DNA of 44,822 nt from Rhodospirillaceae bacterium. Lineage in GTDB: Bacteria > Pseudomonadota > Alphaproteobacteria > CACIAM-22H2. A program made the translations under genes and the position numbers. Numbering within the stretch: position 1 is the first letter of the stretch; each line of letters starts with the position of its first letter. Shown in pieces: positions 34,945-44,272 of this stretch. The stretch lies in the NCBI GenBank assembly GCA_009694125.1, contig SHVT01000004.1, forward strand, positions 1 through 44,822, written 5' to 3'. The notes beneath the pieces are model-generated. The model had not been told where the DNA came from. It saw only the letters and a list, made by a program, of their open reading frames with translations, and made no database searches.

Positions 34945-35448
34945 TAAAGTCGTTCTCCAAAGGGGTCGCGACGGCGAGGCGCCAAGCGCGCGCAACGTCG
35001 CGATCGAGTTCAAGACGGGTGGAGGCAAGGGCTGTCGATCGATTCGTCAGACCTACTCTCTCATCCGCCAAAATGATTGTCGGGCCGCGGACAAAGTCCA
35101 GCTCAAGGCGGAATGCGCACCGCGTGCCCGTGTCGTTCACATTGTCTGTTAGGATGTTCGCCTCAGGCATAGCCGTGCTGCTGCCAATGCCGCGGAGGAC
35201 GCGGAGGACGCGGCTCCCCGTTTCGATCGGGGCAACGGTCAGAACGTCGAAGGTATCGTGACGGGCTACAAAACTAGGACTCATACAGCAATTAGAATAG
35301 CGGTCGCGCCTCATAGCGACAACGAATAAAGTACGGTCCGCCGGACGTTCACCCGCAACCGTTTGTTTTTTCATCATCATTCTTTATTATATCTAGTGTC
35401 GGTTTGTCATCGCCACCCTAGATATGGGGTGATGGAAAGGCTGTTTCG
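34945..35448. other. 500-base divergent intergenic region; candidate long rne leader
   Basis: This region lies between rne (minus) and the amidase gene (plus). The 167-codon minus ORF at 34877-35380 overlaps rne and has no family features, so I do not call it a gene. The part next to the amidase is AT-rich. A minus-strand TATAAT lies at 35386-35391. Short direct repeats (GCGGAGGAC twice, near 35190) and a small GTCC/GGAC hairpin near 35335 are present. RNase E in other bacteria controls its own mRNA through a long 5' leader, which this arrangement would allow. Confidence 0.5.
35386..35391 (-). promoter_or_regulatory. perfect -10 hexamer, possible rne promoter
   Basis: The minus strand reads TATAAT exactly. 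No convincing -35 lies 16-18 bases upstream, so an activator, an extended element or chance are all possible. A transcript from here would have a leader of roughly 430 bases. Confidence 0.35.
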
Positions 35449-36636
35449 ATGGGGGCGGTGCTCGCCCGATTCATAGTCGCCACCGCGATTGTGCTGATAT
35501 CGAGTGCCGGCGTTGACGCACAGCCGCGCATCACCGGGATCAATTTCAGCAAGGTCGGGGATCTGACGCGTATCGGCGTCGATCTGTCCCAGCGGCTGGG
35601 CTATCGAATCTTTGTGCTGAACGATCCGGCGCGCGTGGTCATCGACCTGCCCGTCGCAAAGTGGGGAGCGCCGACCTCGGTCGAAGATCGGGGCGGTCTG
35701 GTCGCCGGCTATCGCTTCGGTCTATTCGATCCCAAGACCTTTCGGCTGGTCTTCGACCTCAATCGACCGGTTGTCGTGAAACTGAGCGCTTTCGATGGTG
35801 CGGGCGAGAGAGCGCCACTTCGATTGAACGTCGATCTGGAGCCGGTCGGCGAGGCCAAGCCGGCGGCGAACGCCAAGCCGCCGCCGGTCGGCCAGGTTGC
35901 CGCCGGCGCCGCGCCGCGACCGCCGGTGACCCCCCACAAATCGGACACAAGACGGGTTATCGTCGTCGATCCCGGCCATGGCGGCGTCGACCCGGGGGCG
36001 ATTGGGACCGGGGGTTCCTACGAAAAGGACGTCACCTTGGCCTACGCCAAGGAGTTTCGTCGAGCCCTGGAGGCGACCGGGCGTTATCGCGTCGTTCTGA
36101 CCCGCGAGACCGATGTTTTCCTTCGGCTCCGCGATCGTATCGCCAAGGCGCGGGAGGTGGAGGCCGAATTGTTCGTGTCGATTCACGCCGATTCCATTGG
36201 CCAGACCCAAACCAATGGCGCCAGCGTCTACACCTTGTCCGAAAACGCCTCGGACGCGGAAGCGGCGGCGCTGGCGGCGAAAGAGAACAAGGCCGATCTC
36301 ATCGCGGGCATCGATCTCTCACAAGAGACTCCCCAGGTGGCGACGATCCTGATCGACCTGGCACAACGCGAGACGATGAATCTTTCAGCCGTGTTTGCCG
36401 CCGCCCTGGTCGGAGAAATGGGCAAGGACGTCAAACTTTTGCCCAAGCCCCACCGTTTCGCCGGCTTTGCCGTGCTGAAGGCGCCCGACGTGCCGTCGGT
36501 GTTGCTTGAAATCGGTTACCTCTCCAACCGCAGCGACGAAAGGCAATTACAGCAGCGCACCCATCGCGTCGATGTCGCCGCGGCCATGTTGCGCGCGATC
36601 GATCGCTACTTTGCGTCGCGCGGCGTACTTCGTTGA
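35449..36636 (+). CDS. amiC: N-acetylmuramoyl-L-alanine amidase with AMIN domain (AmiC type)
   Basis: AmiC-type amidases cut the bond between MurNAc and the stem peptide during daughter-cell separation. The 395-residue protein has a signal peptide (ARFIVATAIVLISSAGVDA). An AMIN domain (about 25-130) for septal targeting follows, then a Pro/Ala linker. The amidase_3 domain starts at VIVVDPGHGGVDPGAIGTGGSYEKDV, with zinc ligands in PGHGG, YEKD and SIHAD and the catalytic Glu in LLEIGYLSN. GGAAAGG lies upstream of the ATG. PBP1A follows 99 bases later. Confidence 0.95.
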   Translation: MGAVLARFIVATAIVLISSAGVDAQPRITGINFSKVGDLTRIGVDLSQRLGYRIFVLNDPARVVIDLPVAKWGAPTSVEDRGGLVAGYRFGLFDPKTFRLVFDLNRPVVVKLSAFDGAGERAPLRLNVDLEPVGEAKPAANAKPPPVGQVAAGAAPRPPVTPHKSDTRRVIVVDPGHGGVDPGAIGTGGSYEKDVTLAYAKEFRRALEATGRYRVVLTRETDVFLRLRDRIAKAREVEAELFVSIHADSIGQTQTNGASVYTLSENASDAEAAALAAKENKADLIAGIDLSQETPQVATILIDLAQRETMNLSAVFAAALVGEMGKDVKLLPKPHRFAGFAVLKAPDVPSVLLEIGYLSNRSDERQLQQRTHRVDVAAAMLRAIDRYFASRGVLR

Positions 36637-36735
36637 GTTCGGCCACGAACCCGCCACAATTGGCGGTCAAACTGCTTGCCTGATCGCGGGAATTCGCCTA
36701 CGCCGTGTCGGCGGCGGCATTTTAGAAAGTTCGCA

Positions 36736-39153
36736 ATGCTCAGGGCTCTCGGCTGGACCTCGGTCGGATTGATACTGTGGAGCATGGCTGGCGTTGGCGC
36801 GCTGTTCGGCGGCCTTTACTATTTCGGCCGCGGGCTACCCGATTATCAGCAGCTCGCGACCTATCAGCCGCCGACGATGACCCGCGTTCATGCCGGCGAT
36901 GGGCGAGTTCTTGCCGAATACGCCAGCGAACGGCGCCTCTTCGTGCCGGTCGGCGAGATGCCGAAATTGGTGGTCAACGCCTTCCTGGCCGCGGAAGACA
37001 AGAATTTCTACAGCCACCCGGGCGTGGACTTCATGGGATTCCTGCGCGCGGTCGTCACCAATGTGACGTCGTTCGGACAAAATCGCCGCCCCGTCGGGGG
37101 ATCGACGATCACCCAACAGGTCGCGAAGAATTTTCTGCTCACCAACGAAGTTTCGATCGAGCGGAAGATCCGCGAGGCGATTCTGGCGTTCCGCATCGAG
37201 CGCGCGATCTCAAAGGATCGAATTCTGGAACTCTATATGAACGAGATTTATCTCGGCCAGGGTTCCTATGGCGTGGCCGCCGCCGCGCTCAACTATTTCG
37301 CCAAGCCGCTCGACCAGCTGACTCTGGCGGAGGCTGCCTATCTGGCGGCGCTGCCCAAGGCACCCAACAATTACCATCCGGTGCGCCACGCGGAAGCCGC
37401 GCGTGGGCGCCGCGACTGGGTTATCGGTCGCATGCTCGATGATGGCATCATCGGCGATGACGCCGCCGCCTTGGCGACCTCGCTTCCGATCATCGTACAG
37501 ACTCGCGACACGGCAGAGACCATTCAGGCCGACTACTTCAGCGAGGAGGTCCGGCGCCAACTGCTCGCCCGTTACGGCGAGGCCGGGCTCTATCGCGGCG
37601 GGTTATCCGTTCGCACGACGCTGGACACGAGGTTGCAATCGATCGCCGACCGCGTCTTGCGCGAGGGACTTGTCGCTTACGACCGCCGCCATGGTTGGCG
37701 CGGTGCGATCACCACCATCGCCGTCGATGTCCCGGAATGGACTCAGCTCCTCGCGCGGGTGACGCCGCCGCCGGGGCTTGGGCTGTGGAGGCTGGCCGCG
37801 GTTCGCGGTTTCCAGGACGGCGGCGCCGACATTGGTTTCGCCGACGGCAGTGTCGGACATATCCCGGCGGCTGAACTGCAATGGGCGCGGGCTTACCGCG
37901 ACGGTCAGAGGATCGGTCCGGCCGTGCGCCAGGCCACCGACGTGCTCGGGCTTGGCGATGTCGTGGCCGCGGAACCGGTTGAGACAAAGCCGGCCGCCGA
38001 CGGCAGACCAAGGCCGCGGGCTTATGGTCTGCGTCAAATCCCCGAAATCGCCGGCGCGGCTGTTGCGCTCGACCCACATACCGGCCGTGTGCTGGCGATG
38101 AGCGGCGGATACAGCTACGAGATCAGCCAGTTCAATCGCGCGACCCAGGCGAAACGCCAACCGGGGTCTTCGTTCAAGCCATTCGTGTACATGGCCGCGC
38201 TCGATTCGGGTTTTACGCCATCCAGTCTTGTCCTCGACGCTCCCGTCGTCATCGATCAGGGCCCCGGGCTCGGCAAATGGAAGCCAGCCAACATAAACAA
38301 CAATTTCCTGGGCGCGGTGCCCATGCGTATGGGTATCGAGCAATCGCGCAACCTGATGACGATTCGACTCGCCCAGAACATCGGCATCGAAAAGGTCGCC
38401 GATTACGCGGTTCGTTTCGGCGTCGTCGACAAGATGCCGACCTATTTATCGGCGTCGTTGGGCGCGGTTGAGACGACCCTCCTGGACCTGAGTAGCGCCT
38501 ACGCGATGATCGTCAATGGCGGCATGAGAATTACGCCCAGCCTGATCGACCGCGTGCAGGACCGCAACGGCAAGACCATTTTCCGGCATGACGGTCGGCC
38601 CTGTATCGGCTGTCGCGTCGAATGGTGGAGCGACGATCAGCCGCCGCTCGTTCCCGATTTTCGAGAGCGTGTTGTCAACCCGGCCACCGCCTACCAGATG
38701 GTTTCGATGCTTCAGGGCGTAGTCGAGCGCGGCACGGGCCGGCGCATCGCGGATCTTCATCGGCCGCTCGCCGGCAAGACCGGTACGACCAACGACTACC
38801 AGGACGCTTGGTTCGTGGGCTTTTCGCCCGACCTCGTTTTCGGCGTCTTCGTCGGGTTCGACACGCCGCAGCCGATGGGCAACACCGAAACCGGTTCGAG
38901 CGTGTCCGTGCCGATCTTCCGCGCCTTCATGGCCGAGGCGCTCAAGGATAAGCCCGCCATTCCATTCCGCATTCCGCCCGGCATCCGCATGACACGTGTC
39001 AACGCCGCCACCGGTCTCGTCGCCCGGCCGGGCGACACCAACATCATCCTCGAGGCATTCAAGCCGGGGACGGAGCCGACGGTCCCGGGCGTCGTTCTCG
39101 ACGGCCCGTCGTCGATTGCCATTCCTGGTGCCGGGATTGGCGGTCTATACTGA
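36736..39153 (+). CDS. mrcA: class A penicillin-binding protein PBP1A
   Basis: PBP1A polymerises glycan strands and cross-links them. I begin at MLRALGWTSVGLILWSMAG (36736), giving 805 residues; the track's 36676 start adds residues before the membrane anchor. The glycosyltransferase domain has AAEDKNFYSHPGVDFMG with the catalytic Glu and GGSTITQQVAKNFLL. The transpeptidase domain has SSFK (PGSSFKPFVYM), SRN and KTGT (AGKTGTTNDYQDAWFVGF). Between them lies an OB-like insert, as in other PBP1A proteins. It is co-oriented with amiC and prfB. Confidence 0.95.
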   Translation: MLRALGWTSVGLILWSMAGVGALFGGLYYFGRGLPDYQQLATYQPPTMTRVHAGDGRVLAEYASERRLFVPVGEMPKLVVNAFLAAEDKNFYSHPGVDFMGFLRAVVTNVTSFGQNRRPVGGSTITQQVAKNFLLTNEVSIERKIREAILAFRIERAISKDRILELYMNEIYLGQGSYGVAAAALNYFAKPLDQLTLAEAAYLAALPKAPNNYHPVRHAEAARGRRDWVIGRMLDDGIIGDDAAALATSLPIIVQTRDTAETIQADYFSEEVRRQLLARYGEAGLYRGGLSVRTTLDTRLQSIADRVLREGLVAYDRRHGWRGAITTIAVDVPEWTQLLARVTPPPGLGLWRLAAVRGFQDGGADIGFADGSVGHIPAAELQWARAYRDGQRIGPAVRQATDVLGLGDVVAAEPVETKPAADGRPRPRAYGLRQIPEIAGAAVALDPHTGRVLAMSGGYSYEISQFNRATQAKRQPGSSFKPFVYMAALDSGFTPSSLVLDAPVVIDQGPGLGKWKPANINNNFLGAVPMRMGIEQSRNLMTIRLAQNIGIEKVADYAVRFGVVDKMPTYLSASLGAVETTLLDLSSAYAMIVNGGMRITPSLIDRVQDRNGKTIFRHDGRPCIGCRVEWWSDDQPPLVPDFRERVVNPATAYQMVSMLQGVVERGTGRRIADLHRPLAGKTGTTNDYQDAWFVGFSPDLVFGVFVGFDTPQPMGNTETGSSVSVPIFRAFMAEALKDKPAIPFRIPPGIRMTRVNAATGLVARPGDTNIILEAFKPGTEPTVPGVVLDGPSSIAIPGAGIGGLY

Positions 39154-39154
39154 G

Positions 39155-39181
39155 TCCGACGTCGTTCTCGGCTTCGTCGGA
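39155..39181 (+). repeat. small hairpin between mrcA and prfB
   Basis: TCCGACG and CGTCGGA form a 7-bp stem with a 13-base loop immediately after the mrcA stop. No T run follows, so it may be a processing or stability element rather than a terminator. Confidence 0.4.
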
Positions 39182-39190
39182 GTAGGTTGA

Positions 39191-40337
39191 ATGCGCGCCG
39201 AACTCAACGCCGCGGTCGCCGACATCAAGCAGTCATTGGGACTGCTGAGGAGGCATCTTTGACTTGGACAGCACCCTTCGGCGGCTTGAGGAACTGAACG
39301 CCAACGCCAACGACCCCGCCCTGTGGTCGGACAGCGCCCGGGCTCAGAAACTGCTGCGCGAACGCAGCCAGCTTGAAAAGGCGGTCAACGGATATCGCGG
39401 ACTGCAGCAGGAACTCGACGACACGCTGGGACTCATCGAACTCGGCGAGGCCGAGGGCGATGCAGCGATCGTGGCCGAGGCTGAAGCCAATTTGCTCGCG
39501 CTCCGCGACCGCGCGGAAAAGCGCGGCCTCGAAAGCCTACTTTCGGGCGAGGCCGACGCCAACGACGCCTTTCTCGAGGTCCATGCCGGCGCCGGTGGAA
39601 CCGAATCCCAGGACTGGGCGCAGATGCTCCTGCGCATGTATGTGCGTTGGGCCGAACGCGGTGGGCGCGAAGTCGAATGGCTCGAAGAGAGTCCGGGAGA
39701 AGAAGCCGGCATCAAATCGGCCACACTTCGGGTCAGCGGCGAAAACGCCTATGGCTGGCTAAAGACCGAAAGCGGCGTTCATCGGCTGGTCCGCATTTCG
39801 CCATTCGATTCCAATGCGCGGCGGCACACGAGTTTTGCCTCGGTGTGGGTATACCCGGTGATCGACGACGCCATCGACATCGAAGTCAATGATTCCGATC
39901 TACGCATCGATACCTATCGTTCGTCCGGCGCCGGCGGGCAGCACGTCAACAAGACGGAAAGCGCCGTCCGCATCACCCACGTCCCTAGCGGCATCGTTGT
40001 TCAGTGTCAGAGCGGCCGGTCGCAGCATCGCAATCGCGCCGAAGCGATGGTGATGCTGCGCGCGCGGCTCTACGAGCAGGAATTGCAGCGTCGCGAAGCC
40101 GTGGCCCAAGCCCAACACGACCAGAAGACCGATATTGGCTGGGGCCATCAGATCAGGTCCTATGTCCTTCAGCCCTATCAAATGGTGAAGGACGTTCGCA
40201 CCGACATCGAAACCAGCGACACGCAAGGCGTGCTCGATGGCAAGATCGATCGGTTCCTCGAAGCGGCGTTGTCCCAGCGGCTCAAGGGCGGCGTGGCATC
40301 ATCGGATGACGGCAAGAAAAGAGGAGAAGTCGCATGA
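39191..40337 (+). CDS. prfB: peptide chain release factor 2, programmed +1 frameshift
   Basis: RF2 ends translation at UGA and UAA. The start is ATG 39191, which reads [23 protein letters not shown] to an in-frame TGA (39260-39262). The slip site CTTTGAC is preceded by AGGAGG, the internal Shine-Dalgarno-like signal of prfB. Skipping one T continues as [22 protein letters not shown]. The total is 381 residues. SPF ([11 protein letters not shown]) is the stop-codon recognition motif and [12 protein letters not shown] the peptidyl-hydrolysis motif. The ORF track shows only the part after the shift (from 39264). The stop overlaps the next gene as ATGA. Confidence 0.97.
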
Positions 40338-40633
40338 AATACGTATTGCTCGGAAAGCTGAGCGCCGATTGGGCGGTGAAGCAGGAAAAGCGGGTCACCA
40401 CCGCGCGGTCCAAGCTCAAGGAGCTCGGCATGAAGGTCGGGTCGGTCTACTACACGCAAGGGGAATACGACTTCGTCGATGTCGTCGAGGCGCCGACTGC
40501 CGAGGCGATGTTGGCCTTTTCGGTTTGGTATGCTGAGCAGGGTTATGGCCGCATCCGCTCCATGCCGGCCTTCGACGAAAGACAGATGGTGGCGGCCCTG
40601 AAACGCGCCGGCGGACGCCGCAAGAAAGACTGA
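40334..40633 (+). CDS. GYD-domain protein
   Basis: The 99-residue protein [54 protein letters not shown] has the G-x-Y-D-x-V motif and dimeric ferredoxin-like outline of the GYD family, whose function is unknown. The ATG overlaps the prfB stop, so it should be translated together with RF2. Its C-terminus is basic (RAGGRRKKD). The gene is convergent with bcp across 45 bases. Confidence 0.82.
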   Translation: MKYVLLGKLSADWAVKQEKRVTTARSKLKELGMKVGSVYYTQGEYDFVDVVEAPTAEAMLAFSVWYAEQGYGRIRSMPAFDERQMVAALKRAGGRRKKD

Positions 40634-40678
40634 TCGCGTTCCTCTTTGGCGCGGCGCGGAGACCCCTCGCCGCGAAGA

Positions 40679-41155
40679 CTACAATGCCTCGACCGCCGCC
40701 AGGACTTCCTCGGCGTGGCCGGGAACCCTGACCTTACGCCAGACGCGGCGAACGACGCCGCCGCCGATCAAGAACGTAGCGCGCTCGATGCCCATATATT
40801 TGCGGCCATACATGCTTTTTTCGACCCAAACGCCATAGGCCTGACAGATCGCTCCGTCTTCGTCGGCGACGAGGCGGAAGGGGAGGGCGTATTTGGTTTT
40901 GAATTTGTCGTGGCTGGCGGCGGAGTCGCGCGAGACTCCGATGATGTCGGCCTTTACCTTGGCGAAATCGGGATGGGCATCGCGGAAGCCGCAAGCCTCT
41001 TTAGTGCAGCCCGGCGTGTCGTCTCTGGGATAAAAATAAAGCACGACCTTTCGGCCTTTGAGCGCCGACAGTTTTACGGTGGCGCCACCGTCACCGGGAG
41101 CGTTGAAATCGGGGGCTGAATCGCCGGCTGCGAGTTCTTTCGACGTCGGTTTCAT
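40679..41155 (-). CDS. bcp: thioredoxin-dependent peroxiredoxin Bcp
   Basis: Bcp/PrxQ reduces hydrogen peroxide and organic peroxides with electrons from thioredoxin. The 158-residue protein starts at MKPTSKELAAGDSAPDF (41155), with GGAGAC upstream; the track's 41383 start lies inside glnE. FYPRDDTPGCTKEACGFRD holds the peroxidatic Cys50 and resolving Cys55, five residues apart as usual in this subgroup. It begins two bases after the glnE stop, so the two are co-transcribed. Confidence 0.94.
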   Translation of the reverse strand: MKPTSKELAAGDSAPDFNAPGDGGATVKLSALKGRKVVLYFYPRDDTPGCTKEACGFRDAHPDFAKVKADIIGVSRDSAASHDKFKTKYALPFRLVADEDGAICQAYGVWVEKSMYGRKYMGIERATFLIGGGVVRRVWRKVRVPGHAEEVLAAVEAL

Positions 41156-41157
41156 TA

Positions 41158-44124
41158 TCAAGTCTCCGTTGGCTTCCCCGGCGCCTGTCGGGCCGGGCCT
41201 TCGATGATGTCCGCGAAATGCCGCCGGACGTGGCCAGCCGCCGTTTCCATCTGCCTCTTCAATGCGGCGATATCGGCGGCGCCGGCACCTCGCGCCAGCG
41301 CACGTAACAATCCCTTGCCGGCCGTCGCCTCGTCGAGATCGTCGCCAATCGTGAGCCGCATCAATCCATGAACGGCGTGCCACAACCGCAGCGCGGCGTC
41401 CAGATTCGTCGCGGCCGTGCGAGCGATCAGTCCGGCTTCCGCCGCGTGCTCGATGGCGCTCGCGGCACTCTGCGCCAGAATTTCCGGATGGGCGGCGGCA
41501 TGGCGAAGCTGAAGATATTGAGCGATAAACTCCACGTCGATCAAACCGCCGGCCCGGTACTTGATGTCCCAGAACGAATGCCCGGGGTGTTCGCGCGCTA
41601 TGCGTTGACGCATGTCGGCGACGTCAACCGCCAACCGATCGGGATCGCGCGGCCGCACCAACACCTTGCGGATGGCCTCATCGGCGCGGTGGCGAAGTCC
41701 CAGTGGCCCGGCGATTGTCCGCGCCCGCGTGAGGGCCATGTGCTCCCAGGTCCAGGCCGAGTCGCGATGGTACAATTCAAAGGCATCGAGGCTGACCGCG
41801 ATCGGCCCTTTGGTTCCCGATGGCCGCAACCTCATGTCGACGGTGTAGAGCTGCCCTTCGCCGGTCAGCGCGGTCAGGGCGTTGATCAGGCGTTGGCTGA
41901 GTCTTGCGTAATAGGCGGTCAAGGGCAGGCTTCTCGGCCCGTCGGAGGATTCGATGCCCGGCGCTCCGCGATAGAGAAAAATCAAATCGAGATCCGACGT
42001 GACCGTCATTTCGCGCCCGCCCAATTTGCCGAGCGCGACGACGACCAGGCTGTCGCCTTCGACCCGTCCATGGCCGCGGGCGAAGTCGGTTTCGACGATG
42101 GGCAACAACACGCCGATCGCCGCCTCGGCTATGCCGGAAAGGGCGCGGCCGATTTCCTCCGCGCTCCGAAGCCCGCGCAGCAATTGGACGCCGGCCTGGA
42201 ATTTGCGCTCGTTGGCCCAACGCCGGGTAAGGTCGAGGACATCCTGATAGTCGCGGGCCTGTTCGAGAACGCCGGAAAGCTCCGCCGCCAAGGCTTCTCG
42301 GCCGGGCAACGCATCAAGGAAGCCGGAAGCCAGCACGCTGTCGAGCAGATTGGAATGCCGCGCGAGACGTTCGGCGAGCAGAGGGGCATCACCCATGACC
42401 TCCGCGACCAAATCGAGGAGCCCCGGATTGGCGTGAAACAACGAAAAGATTTGCACGCCCGCGGGCAGGCGCGACAAGAATTCGTCGAAATTGACTAGCG
42501 CAGTGTCCGGCTGGGCGCTTTTTGCTAGGGCCGCCAACAGGGCTGGCGTCAGTTCCGTCAGCAATTCGCGTGCCCGCGCGCTGCGCATTGCACGGTAACG
42601 CCCATGATGCCATTCGCGTATGCGACTGGCCACGCTGCGCGGATCGGAAAATCCCATCCCGGCCAGAGTCGCCATCGTTTCGGGGTCGTCTTCGATGCCG
42701 GTGAAGACCAGGTTACCGGGACCGCTCAGCGTGGGCGCGGCCTCGAACAACATCGCATAGTGCCGCTCCACGATGCGCAAAGTGGACAGCATGGCCGCCT
42801 CGAGTTCGCCGCGGGAAGCGTGGCCGAGGAAGGAAGCCAGCGCGGCGAGTCCGGCGTCATCGGGGGGCAGGCTATGGGTCTGACGATCTTCGACCATTTG
42901 CACCCGATGTTCGGCCCGTCGCAGGTATCGATAGGCTTCGGTCAACTCCCGCGCCGTATCGGCGGCGATGCGGCCGGAGGCGGCGAGGGCGGCCAGCGCT
43001 TCGCAGGTGGCTTGGCTGCGCAGGCTGGGATCGCGACCTCCCCAGATCAGCTGCTGCGTCTGCGCGAAGAACTCGATCTCGCGAATGCCGCCGCGGCCGA
43101 GCTTAAGATTGTGGCCGGCGAGGGCGATCGTGCCGCCGCCGCCATGGGCGTCGATCTGGCGCTTGATCGAATGAATGTCCTGGATCGCGGCGAAATCGAG
43201 ATGTTTGCGCCAAATATAGGGACGCAGCCGCGCCAGGAAAACACGGCCGGCCTCGCGGTCGCCGGCGATCGGCCGTGCCTTGATCATCGCGGCGCGTTCC
43301 CAATTCTGGCCCATGCCCTCGTAATATGTCTCGGCGGCGAGCGTGGACATCGCGACCGGAGTCGCGCCGGGATCGGGACGAAGCCTGAGATCGGTGCGGA
43401 AGACGTAACCTTCCGACGTGCGTTCGTCGAGGATGCGCAGCAGAGATTGAGTCAAACGGACCGCCGTCCGTTGCGGGCCGTCGCGGTCGCGAACCGCAAA
43501 GCGTTCTTCGTCATAGAGGACGATCAGGTCGATATCGCTTGAATAATTCAACTCGCGGCCGCCGAGTTTGCCCATGCCCAGGATTATGAGACCCGATTCA
43601 TTGCAAATGTCGGCCTCGTCCCTCGGCAGGAAAGCGCCGGAAATGGCCGCGAGACGAAGAACATGGGCAAGCGCGAGATCGACCGCGCGATCGGCGAAGT
43701 CGCTCAAGGCGCGAGTGACGTCGTCCAGGTTCCACACATCGGCGATGTCGGCCAGTGCGACGATAAGCGCCGCGCGCCGCTTCGCCAGGCGCAGCCCGGC
43801 CATGAACTCCGGGGTTGCCGACGGCAAGGCGGTCGGCGTCAGCCCGGCCACAAGCGCGGAGAAGGCCTCGCCTGGAGTCGTCGCCAAAGCCGCGCAGGCG
43901 AAATCGATGTCCAGGAGCAGGCTTTGGGTCAAATAGGGGCTGTTGCCGAAAGCCGCCGCCAGCAATGCCCGACCGGCTTTGTCCTTGGCGAGGCGTGTGG
44001 CGAAACCTTGGGCCGACTGGCCACTCGCCATCCGCAGCCAATCCTCAATACCGGCGGCGGCGCGCGCGGAATCGGCCGGGGCGGGCAGTGCCGAGGGGTT
44101 GCGGATAAAGCGTAAATCCTTCAT
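41158..44124 (-). CDS. glnE: bifunctional glutamine-synthetase adenylyltransferase/deadenylase GlnE
   Basis: GlnE adds AMP to or removes it from glutamine synthetase in response to PII and glutamine. The 988-residue protein has two nucleotidyltransferase domains. The N-terminal, deadenylylating one has GGRELNYSSDIDLIVLYDEE (about 180-200). The C-terminal, adenylylating one has GGREMTVTSDLDLIFLYRG (about 690-710). Helical regulatory segments such as GRGGIREIEFFAQTQQLIWGG and AGGLIDVEFIAQYLQLRHA sit between and after. Full length. Confidence 0.96.
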   Translation of the reverse strand: MKDLRFIRNPSALPAPADSARAAAGIEDWLRMASGQSAQGFATRLAKDKAGRALLAAAFGNSPYLTQSLLLDIDFACAALATTPGEAFSALVAGLTPTALPSATPEFMAGLRLAKRRAALIVALADIADVWNLDDVTRALSDFADRAVDLALAHVLRLAAISGAFLPRDEADICNESGLIILGMGKLGGRELNYSSDIDLIVLYDEERFAVRDRDGPQRTAVRLTQSLLRILDERTSEGYVFRTDLRLRPDPGATPVAMSTLAAETYYEGMGQNWERAAMIKARPIAGDREAGRVFLARLRPYIWRKHLDFAAIQDIHSIKRQIDAHGGGGTIALAGHNLKLGRGGIREIEFFAQTQQLIWGGRDPSLRSQATCEALAALAASGRIAADTARELTEAYRYLRRAEHRVQMVEDRQTHSLPPDDAGLAALASFLGHASRGELEAAMLSTLRIVERHYAMLFEAAPTLSGPGNLVFTGIEDDPETMATLAGMGFSDPRSVASRIREWHHGRYRAMRSARARELLTELTPALLAALAKSAQPDTALVNFDEFLSRLPAGVQIFSLFHANPGLLDLVAEVMGDAPLLAERLARHSNLLDSVLASGFLDALPGREALAAELSGVLEQARDYQDVLDLTRRWANERKFQAGVQLLRGLRSAEEIGRALSGIAEAAIGVLLPIVETDFARGHGRVEGDSLVVVALGKLGGREMTVTSDLDLIFLYRGAPGIESSDGPRSLPLTAYYARLSQRLINALTALTGEGQLYTVDMRLRPSGTKGPIAVSLDAFELYHRDSAWTWEHMALTRARTIAGPLGLRHRADEAIRKVLVRPRDPDRLAVDVADMRQRIAREHPGHSFWDIKYRAGGLIDVEFIAQYLQLRHAAAHPEILAQSAASAIEHAAEAGLIARTAATNLDAALRLWHAVHGLMRLTIGDDLDEATAGKGLLRALARGAGAADIAALKRQMETAAGHVRRHFADIIEGPARQAPGKPTET

Positions 44125-44272
44125 TTCCTGCCGGCCGAATTTGCCTCACACTGCGTTGGACCGTCGTATGGGTCAAGCCGGTGCGGATCGCACGCTGGCG
44201 GTGCCTTGGGCGTGGAAGGGTGCGATTGTGGAGACATGACATGAGCAGGGCGTGGCGGTGATAAGGCGCACG

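Noticed and set aside
35188-35212. Tandem GCGGAGGAC repeat
   Set aside because: Two short copies are consistent with chance in GC-rich DNA.
34877-35380. 167-codon minus ORF upstream of rne
   Set aside because: It overlaps the conserved RNase E N-terminus in another frame and shows no domain or ribosome site.
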